The notes under the pieces are model-generated. The model was not told where the DNA came from. It did not search any database and saw nothing but the letters and a program-made list of their open reading frames with translations. Positions 58,090 through 64,000 of a DNA stretch of 64,000 bases are shown one piece after another (position 1 is the first letter of the stretch; each line of letters begins with the position of its first letter). The position numbers and the translations under genes were made by a program. Location of the stretch: NCBI RefSeq assembly GCF_002165375.2, contig NZ_CP032134.1, forward strand, positions 2,294,001 to 2,358,000, in the 5' to 3' direction. The DNA comes from Acinetobacter chinensis. GTDB lineage: Bacteria; Pseudomonadota; Gammaproteobacteria; Pseudomonadales; Moraxellaceae.

Positions 58090-59634
58090 ATGAAAAACAC
58101 TTATTTTCTCCCAACCCTGCTTGGGCTGTTCAGTTTAAGTTTTCAGGTGTCTGCACTGACAACAGCAGATGCTCCGATACAGCAGGTCACACTGTATCCT
58201 GGCGCTGCAAAAATTGAACGCAGCATTAAAGTGAAATCTGGTGAGCAGCTGGTCAGTCTGCAGGGACTCGCAGCCAATTTTGATATCAATCAGTTGCAGT
58301 ATCAGACCTCAGGTATAGATGTAAATGCTGTCTCACATACCGACAGCGCACTGGACAAACCTGCCGGCAATGAGTCCAGCCAGTTAAAGACAGAAATTGA
58401 ACAGGTTCGTGATCAGATTTCAGCACAGAATGCGATTATTCAGTCCGCTGAACTTCAGAATAAATTTCTCACCAACATTACCAAAGGTTCTGCCAGAAAA
58501 GTGCAGAAGCAGGCATATCAGGCATTTATAGCGATAGATGAAGCTAAAATTAAAAAAGAAAAACTGACCCAGCGACTGAATGAACTTGAACAGGATCTGA
58601 ACGCGATTGGCGATCATGGTTTTAATCAGAGAACCCTGAAATTTCATGTCAATGCACCACAAAACGGTGAAATCCATATCAGCTATATGATTCCCTATGC
58701 ACGCTGGCAACCTGTTTATAAAGCTGAACTGGACTCTAAAACACAGCAGCTGAAACTAAGCCGAATGGCAATGATTGCCCAGAAAACGGGAGAAGACTGG
58801 AACAATATCAAACTGACTCTTTCCACGTCCACCCCACAGAACTATGTAGAACAGATCAGTCCAGCGCCGTGGTGGGTCAATTACTACGAACCTGAACCCA
58901 TCAGACCGATGCCTGCACCTGTCGCTATGGCAGAAATGGCTTATGGTCGTGCATCAGCAAAAATGCAGGCTGCAGGACGGGACAATCCAGAACCTGGTTT
59001 CCCACAGTTTGAAGCCAGTGAGCAAAATTTCAGTACAGAATTCAGATCGTCAACCAAAGCCTCTGTTCCAAGCAGTCCGCAGCTGATTTATCTGCCGCTG
59101 AGTACTGAACAGTATCCTGCAAAACTCTCGGTCTGGGCTATTCCAAAGCAAAGTACTCAGGCAACAGTCAATGTTGAAATTCCTGCACAGGGTAACAACT
59201 GGCCATCAGGTATGGTGCGTTTATACCGTGATGGTGATTATATCGGGCAACGGAACTGGAACAACCATGCGGAAAGTTCACTGCAGATGAGCTTTGGCAT
59301 CGATGATCAGATCCAGATTCAGGTAACGGATCTGAGCAACAAGAAAAGCCCTGCTGGGAAAACTCAGTCCGCCACGGTTCAGAAACAGCAGTACACGGTT
59401 AAAAACCTGCATCGCTATCCTGTAAACCTGGTGCTGTTTGAATCATCCCCACAGAGTCAGAATGGAAAACTCAATACACAATCCACTTACAGTCTGCCAC
59501 CCTCACAAACCAGCTGGAATGGTCAGCCTGGGATCAACAGCTGGCAGACAGTACTCCAGCCGGCTCAGAGTTTTCAGCTGGATGTACAGCATGAGTTTAA
59601 TTTCCCTGCCAAAGGGACTACCTCGGGCTTCTGA
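58090..59634 (+). CDS. DUF4139 (MuiA-like) exported protein
   Basis: A 514-residue protein with a signal peptide (cleavage near FQVSALT, about residue 22). The DUF4140 opening is APIQQVTLYPGAAKIERSIK and a coiled coil spans about 95-180. The DUF4139 beta domain then has ISYMIPYARWQPVYKAELDS, KTGEDWNNIKLTLSTSTPQ and a C-terminal LDVQHEFNFP. Relatives include the mucoidy inhibitor A family. The role in the envelope is unknown. Divergent from the TelA operon. Confidence 0.87.
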   Translation: MKNTYFLPTLLGLFSLSFQVSALTTADAPIQQVTLYPGAAKIERSIKVKSGEQLVSLQGLAANFDINQLQYQTSGIDVNAVSHTDSALDKPAGNESSQLKTEIEQVRDQISAQNAIIQSAELQNKFLTNITKGSARKVQKQAYQAFIAIDEAKIKKEKLTQRLNELEQDLNAIGDHGFNQRTLKFHVNAPQNGEIHISYMIPYARWQPVYKAELDSKTQQLKLSRMAMIAQKTGEDWNNIKLTLSTSTPQNYVEQISPAPWWVNYYEPEPIRPMPAPVAMAEMAYGRASAKMQAAGRDNPEPGFPQFEASEQNFSTEFRSSTKASVPSSPQLIYLPLSTEQYPAKLSVWAIPKQSTQATVNVEIPAQGNNWPSGMVRLYRDGDYIGQRNWNNHAESSLQMSFGIDDQIQIQVTDLSNKKSPAGKTQSATVQKQQYTVKNLHRYPVNLVLFESSPQSQNGKLNTQSTYSLPPSQTSWNGQPGINSWQTVLQPAQSFQLDVQHEFNFPAKGTTSGF

Positions 59635-59655
59635 TCCATTCATCAGCTGAAACTA

Positions 59656-59688
59656 AAAAGGCTCTGATTAATAAAATCAGAGCCTTTT
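59656..59688. terminator. Bidirectional terminator
   Basis: AAAAGGCTCTGATT (59656-59669) pairs with AATCAGAGCCTTTT (59675-59688) between the convergent DUF4139 and rnk genes. Confidence 0.9.
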
Positions 59689-59723
59689 GCGTATTCTGCC
59701 AGTTTCTCACTGACCGCTATGCC

Positions 59724-60128
59724 TTAAATATAATTCCCTTCACGTTCAGGCTGATACAGCACTTTTTCAATTCTGACTTTCATCAGGTGTCCATCTGGCT
59801 GAGGCCATTCAATTTCCTGTCCTTCAGCCAGTCCCAGAATCGCAGCACCCACAGGTGCAATCACATTGACCTGACCTTTCTCACCTTTAAAATCGTGTGG
59901 ATAAACCAGTACTATTTCAGTGGGTTCTTCAGCTGGTGCAATCGTAATCAGAACACGGGCATTCATGCTGACCACATTTCCAGGAACATCTTCAGGCTTG
60001 ACCACTTCTGCCCGTGCCAGCTCATCTTCAAGATGCTGCATCGTTGGAGTCAGTGTGGACTGATGTTCCAGCATTGTTTCCAAACGATGCAGATCCTGTT
60101 CTGAAATAACAATATTTGGTTTGTCCAT
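59724..60128 (-). CDS. rnk: Nucleoside diphosphate kinase regulator (Rnk)
   Basis: The 134-residue protein begins MDKPNIVISEQDLHRLETML. It has the short Rnk coiled coil and a C-terminal GreA/GreB-type domain (VYPHDFKGEKGQVNVIAPVG, AAILGLAEGQEIEWP). Rnk binds RNA polymerase and influences nucleotide metabolism. ATG 60128 has AGGAG 8 bases ahead; the 15-codon longer frame lacks one. Confidence 0.93.
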   Translation of the reverse strand: MDKPNIVISEQDLHRLETMLEHQSTLTPTMQHLEDELARAEVVKPEDVPGNVVSMNARVLITIAPAEEPTEIVLVYPHDFKGEKGQVNVIAPVGAAILGLAEGQEIEWPQPDGHLMKVRIEKVLYQPEREGNYI

Positions 60129-60305
60129 AACATCACTCCTGAGTACCAGAAAACCATTTTCTGGCACTAACAAAAAATTAAATCGGTATGCTTTAAATTC
60201 TTAACACAGAATCCTGTATTTACAAATAAATATCTGTATCGCCCACTTCAAAGAAAAATTTATTTATTGTATGTTTTAAATACATAAATTTGTTCGAGAA
60301 TAAAA

Positions 60306-61919
60306 ATGACAGGGATGGCATTAATAAATACAGACGGTATCAGCTCAACAGAATTTATGCAAAATATACGTCGTAAATTCCATAATCCGAATCACAGTCG
60401 GGAGTTTTATATACATTCTGCTCTGCTCACTGTCCATTTTGACGGCAGTTTTGAATGCCTGCAACGTCTGGATCAGATGATCACCGCCTACAGGAAGCAG
60501 GTTGGTCCACTGAATGAAGACTTTACTTCAGACCCGACCAAGGTAAATGCTTTAATTTTAATTGCAAGCTATATTGGTGCTTTTTTCTGTCAGAAAACAG
60601 GAAAACCTGAAATCTGGTTCAGTCAGGCTGAAATTTTCAGCAATTCTGACCAGGTATGCTCCACTCCTCTGGACAATCTGCTGCACAGTTATGCTGTCAT
60701 GGACGATCAGCAGGCTTTCTTTCCTCTGCAGTTACTGTACCAGCATCTTTCAGTCAGTGAAGAGCTGACACCCTCAGTCAGCCAGAAAATTGAAGCACGT
60801 ATTTTGAGTCATCTACTCAGACATGTTGCAGAAACTGAAGCCTATAATAAAGAAATGCATTTTTTACAGAAAATGTATTTAAAAAACTATCCTCTGGACA
60901 AGGAAAATACTTTTCAGCCTCTGATCAACCTATGCAATCTTGATTATTCAACAGACAGCCTGGATCGTCTGGATGAACTGCTCAGAGAAATCCGGCAGCA
61001 ATACAGACTGATGCCTGAAGCCTTCTTAAAGAAACCTGAAAACCATAATTTCATTTTATTTGTCAGTGGCTATTTAGGGCGCATTATTGCACAACAGTCT
61101 GCTGCAACTTTACGCTGGCTTCCACCTGAGCAAAAAAATAATATTATTGATAAAACAGCACGGGATTATATTGGTCATTTACGGGTTGCTCAGATCAATC
61201 AACATCTGGTTTTTGTTGCCCAGCATGTCTGCGATTTCCTGTTCAGTCCTTTGGTTCAGACCAGCAGTAAAATTTATACAGCCAATATGGTTGATAAAAT
61301 CCGTTCAGAAAGTACGCCCATTTACCTGGTACCGCATCTTTCTCCCACAACTGCCAGTCCATTTTACAATGTACTCTTTCAGGCAGGCAGGCTCGCAGGT
61401 TATCTGTTTCAGCAACTGTTCAATACAGCTGAACAGCGCAGTACCGCCGTGACACCGACCAGTTTCCCACAGGGAAATACATTTATCAGTCATCCTGATA
61501 GCGTGGATCATGCACTCAAACAACTGCACAGCAACTCAGATCAGCATGAATACAATGCTTTAGGCTATGTCACACAGGTCTACCTGCCACATCTCTGTAC
61601 TCAGGCAATCACGCTGAATATTCGTGACTTTACAACAAGCAGTATGAACTTATGCCTGAATATTCCATTTTTTGAATCAGATGATTATCGTGGGTTCTGC
61701 ATTTTACAGCCCTACATGTTCAGCTCAGACATCAGCACAGAAACCCATATGCAGGAGATTTACAACAGTATGGGTGCTTTTTATGAGGGACTTCATCATT
61801 TTGAACAGTCCATCGCTGAACCTGAGAGAATCTGGAAAAATTATTATTCCCCAGGAAAACATCCGTATCCAGGAATTTTCCCGACCGTTCAGCCCAGTGA
61901 ATTCAGCTTTAAAAAATAA
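60306..61919 (+). CDS. Protein of unknown function, homologous to the N-terminal half of the 984-residue protein
   Basis: A 537-residue soluble protein without signal peptide or membrane segment. It contains two copies of a helical module, 48-106 (FECLQRLDQMITAYRKQ...NALILIASYIGAFF...W) and 216-273 (DSLDRLDELLREIRQQ...NHNFILFVSGYLGRII...W). A mixed domain follows (SPFYNVLFQAGRLAGYLFQQ, LGYVTQVYLPHLCTQAITLN). It aligns along its length with residues 1-540 of the protein at 1688-4642 but lacks the latter's extra domains and membrane tail. A Met at 60315 is a possible alternative start. Function unknown. Confidence 0.65.
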   Translation: MTGMALINTDGISSTEFMQNIRRKFHNPNHSREFYIHSALLTVHFDGSFECLQRLDQMITAYRKQVGPLNEDFTSDPTKVNALILIASYIGAFFCQKTGKPEIWFSQAEIFSNSDQVCSTPLDNLLHSYAVMDDQQAFFPLQLLYQHLSVSEELTPSVSQKIEARILSHLLRHVAETEAYNKEMHFLQKMYLKNYPLDKENTFQPLINLCNLDYSTDSLDRLDELLREIRQQYRLMPEAFLKKPENHNFILFVSGYLGRIIAQQSAATLRWLPPEQKNNIIDKTARDYIGHLRVAQINQHLVFVAQHVCDFLFSPLVQTSSKIYTANMVDKIRSESTPIYLVPHLSPTTASPFYNVLFQAGRLAGYLFQQLFNTAEQRSTAVTPTSFPQGNTFISHPDSVDHALKQLHSNSDQHEYNALGYVTQVYLPHLCTQAITLNIRDFTTSSMNLCLNIPFFESDDYRGFCILQPYMFSSDISTETHMQEIYNSMGAFYEGLHHFEQSIAEPERIWKNYYSPGKHPYPGIFPTVQPSEFSFKK

Positions 61920-61948
61920 AAAAAGCCTCCTTTATCAGGAGGCTTTTT
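61917..61948. terminator. Bidirectional terminator
   Basis: AAAAAGCCTCCT and AGGAGGCTTTTT flank TTATC between the stops of the unknown gene and glyA. Confidence 0.9.
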
Positions 61949-61967
61949 CAGTTTTCAGCAAAATGTC

Positions 61968-63221
61968 TTATTTTGCATAAACTGGGAATTTAGCACATAC
62001 CGCTTCAACTTTCGCTTTCACAGTATTGATGACTGCTTCATCACCTTTTGCATCCAGAATATCTGCAATCCAGCCAGCCAGGTCACGAACTTCAGCTTCA
62101 CCGAAACCACGTGTAGTCACAGCAGGTGTACCGATACGGATACCTGAAGTCACAAATGGAGAGCGTGGGTCGTTAGGAACAGAGTTTTTGTTCACAGTAA
62201 TGTGAGCAGCGCCTAACCATGCATCAGCTTCTTTACCAGTGACATCCTGTTTGATTAAAGACAACAGGAACAGGTGGTTTTCAGTACCGCCAGATACAAC
62301 ATCATAACCACGTGCAATTAATACTTCAGCCATCGCTTTAGCATTAACAACAACCTGCTTCTGATATTCTTTATATTCAGGAGCCATTGCTTCTTTAAAG
62401 CAGATTGCTTTAGCGGCAACAGCATGAACCAATGGGCCACCCTGGTTACCTGGGAATACAGCAGACTGAAGTTTTTTCTCAATCTCTTCGTTTGCTTTCG
62501 CCAGGATCAGACCTGAACGTGGACCACGAAGTGTTTTATGAGTCGTCGTTGTCGTTACGTCAGCAATTTTTACTGGGCTTGGGTAAACACCCGCAGCAAC
62601 CAGACCTGCAACGTGCGCCATATCTACGAATAAATATGCACCAACTTTGTCCGCGATATCACGGAAACGCTGCCAGTCAACAATCTGACTATAAGCAGAG
62701 AAACCAGCCACGATCATACGTGGTTTGTGTTCTACAGCTAAACGCTCAACTTCTTCGTAATCAATTTCGCCAGTTTCTGGGTTTAAACCGTACTGAACTG
62801 CGTTATATGTTTTACCAGAGAAGCTTACTTTTGCACCGTGAGTCAGGTGACCACCGTGAGCAAGGCTCATACCCAGTACTGTATCGCCCGGGTTCAGAAG
62901 CGCTAAATACACTGCTGAGTTTGCCTGAGAACCAGCGTGTGGCTGAACGTTGGCATAATCTGCGCCGAATAATTCTTTAGCACGGTCAATCGCCAATTGC
63001 TCGATCACGTCTACATATTCACAACCGCCGTAATAGCGTTTGCCTGGATAACCTTCCGCATATTTGTTAGTGAGTTTTGATCCCTGAGCTTCCATTACTG
63101 CCGGTGAGCAATAGTTTTCAGATGCGATTAACTCAATATGAGCTTCTTGACGAGCATCTTCCTGAGTAATTGCTTTAGCAATTTCTGGATCAAATTCAGA
63201 AATAGAGATATTGGCGAACAT
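61968..63221 (-). CDS. glyA: Serine hydroxymethyltransferase
   Basis: This 417-residue PLP enzyme interconverts serine and glycine while charging tetrahydrofolate with a one-carbon unit. Motifs are [53 protein letters not shown] and the PLP lysine in [14 protein letters not shown] (about 226). All conserved parts are present. It is monocistronic. Confidence 0.97.
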   Translation of the reverse strand: MFANISISEFDPEIAKAITQEDARQEAHIELIASENYCSPAVMEAQGSKLTNKYAEGYPGKRYYGGCEYVDVIEQLAIDRAKELFGADYANVQPHAGSQANSAVYLALLNPGDTVLGMSLAHGGHLTHGAKVSFSGKTYNAVQYGLNPETGEIDYEEVERLAVEHKPRMIVAGFSAYSQIVDWQRFRDIADKVGAYLFVDMAHVAGLVAAGVYPSPVKIADVTTTTTHKTLRGPRSGLILAKANEEIEKKLQSAVFPGNQGGPLVHAVAAKAICFKEAMAPEYKEYQKQVVVNAKAMAEVLIARGYDVVSGGTENHLFLLSLIKQDVTGKEADAWLGAAHITVNKNSVPNDPRSPFVTSGIRIGTPAVTTRGFGEAEVRDLAGWIADILDAKGDEAVINTVKAKVEAVCAKFPVYAK

Positions 63222-63325
63222 TAGCGAGGTCCTATGAATTAGGGCTTTTAAGCCGTGCTAAGATTGGCGCATATTGTAACATGAAGTTCATACAAATAAG
63301 GAATGAACTTTGCTCAGTTTTACAT

Positions 63326-63362
63326 AAAAAAAGCTCATCCTGAGATTCAGAATGAGCTTTTT
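63326..63362. terminator. Terminator upstream of glyA
   Basis: AAAAAGCTCAT-C-CTGA pairs with TCAG-A-ATGAGCTTTTT. It ends the minus-strand hydrolase transcript that comes in from the right edge. Confidence 0.85.
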
Positions 63363-63463
63363 GATCACAATTCTTTTATTCAGTCAGTTTCAGCAAAAAA
63401 ACATCTTTTTAAACTCACTGAATACATACCTGAAAAAATCGGAACACAAATATTCAGTTTCTG

Positions 63464-64000
63464 CTACTGATTCAATAAACCACCAATATCCTGAACAAAA
63501 CTGCTGAAATTTTGTGTATAGACGGTCTTGTGATCCCACGTTTTATTTGAAATATAGGTGACACTACTTCCTTTATTTTTCATTGCTCCGTTCAATATAT
63601 CTGTAGCTGCTGATGGCACTGTTGTATCTGCCTCACCCTGATAAATAATCACCTTCTGATTCAGTTTTACAAGACCCGGCTGTGATCCCTTTTCAAGAAA
63701 CTCCTGTATCACAGGTATTTCCATAAACTTACTCTGAGTTCTTCCGTACCCCTTTAAAGATCCCATACCTATAGAACCCTGCGCATAATCCAGCATCCCG
63801 TTACCCAGTGCCTGTCCTACTGTACCACCACATTCTGTTTCTGCTACAGGAGCAATTTCTGCAGTATCGGGCTGAAAAACCTGAGAATAACTGACAGTCG
63901 TTTTATACCCCTGCATACCTGCAACAATCAAAGAAGTATAAGTATCCAGCTGAGCCAGCATCCCAATCTGTTCAGGAAGCGGTTTCTGTGCTGCCTGAGT
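63464..64000 (-). CDS. C-terminal part of an alpha/beta hydrolase (lipase-like), cut by the window edge
   Basis: The frame is open to the right edge, so the N-terminus lies outside; the visible part is 178 residues. It contains the acid region VIIYQGEADTTVP and a histidine in NKTWDHKTVY, the usual spacing of Asp and His in a secreted-lipase type alpha/beta hydrolase. The nucleophile is outside the window, except that GMGSLKGYG is not a GxSxG. Two cysteines at most, so it could be exported. Substrate unknown. Confidence 0.7.
   Translation of the reverse strand, partial: TQAAQKPLPEQIGMLAQLDTYTSLIVAGMQGYKTTVSYSQVFQPDTAEIAPVAETECGGTVGQALGNGMLDYAQGSIGMGSLKGYGRTQSKFMEIPVIQEFLEKGSQPGLVKLNQKVIIYQGEADTTVPSAATDILNGAMKNKGSSVTYISNKTWDHKTVYTQNFSSFVQDIGGLLNQ

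Overview
The window is chromosomal DNA from a gamma-proteobacterium that is almost certainly an Acinetobacter, probably not a close A. baumannii relative. The evidence is the AT-rich composition (roughly 40% GC by eye), a fused prephenate dehydrogenase/EPSP synthase, a membrane PQQ glucose dehydrogenase, a stand-alone GspE ATPase, a HemP gene, and a TPR lipoprotein next to PBP1B. I see no insertion sequence, prophage, CRISPR array, integron, rRNA or tRNA.

Layout. 1-9 kb: photolyase, a large tail-anchored protein of unknown function, an HD-domain gene broken by an amber codon, yaaA, a small alpha/beta hydrolase and a DctA-type transporter. 9.2-14.9 kb: a complete RNA-repair locus. It has the sigma-54 activator RtcR, a sigma-54 promoter, rtcB, two accessory genes and rtcA. 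Between the accessory genes and rtcA lie two tandem non-coding elements of about 190 nt. Their closing helices are supported by compensatory base changes, and they are the most interesting feature here. 15-21.5 kb: DUF2147 protein, aromatic amino acid genes (pheA, tyrA-aroA), a DJ-1-like protein and an acyl-CoA dehydrogenase. 22-30 kb: dctA, trpD2, nadK-yeaC, PBP1B with its probable LpoP activator, a Nudix/ThiE-like fusion, and hemP under a Fur box. 30.5-39 kb: ygiW-qseB-qseC-like genes, gspE, two paralogous lipoproteins (the second frameshifted), trmO and fpr. 39-43 kb: a candidate small RNA, a TetR regulator and gcd behind a long leader. 43-49 kb: two sibling micro-lipoproteins, a CDF-like transporter with a CadR-type MerR regulator, an arsR-arsC-acr3 operon, and trhP with yfhL. 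49-64 kb: di-iron hydrolase-like protein, LysR/azoR pair, ahpF, a CxxC-less DsbA-fold protein, a three-gene TelA operon, a DUF4139 protein, rnk, a second member of the unknown family from the start of the window, glyA and a truncated hydrolase.

How the parts work together. The rtc locus looks like one stress-induced transcript: RtcR senses an RNA-derived ligand through its N-terminal CARF-like domain and drives RtcB ligase and RtcA cyclase from the sigma-54 promoter. The two structured RNAs lie inside that predicted transcript and could be regulators, scaffolds or substrates; a Y-RNA-like role is only a hypothesis. Metal and oxidant defence is spread through the window: Fur-controlled hemP, MerR/CDF, ars, ahpF, yaaA, azoR and fpr. 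Where the automatic longest reading frame lacked a ribosome binding site, I moved the start to the first codon with a good one and say so. Function calls rest on motif recognition by eye; no database search was run.
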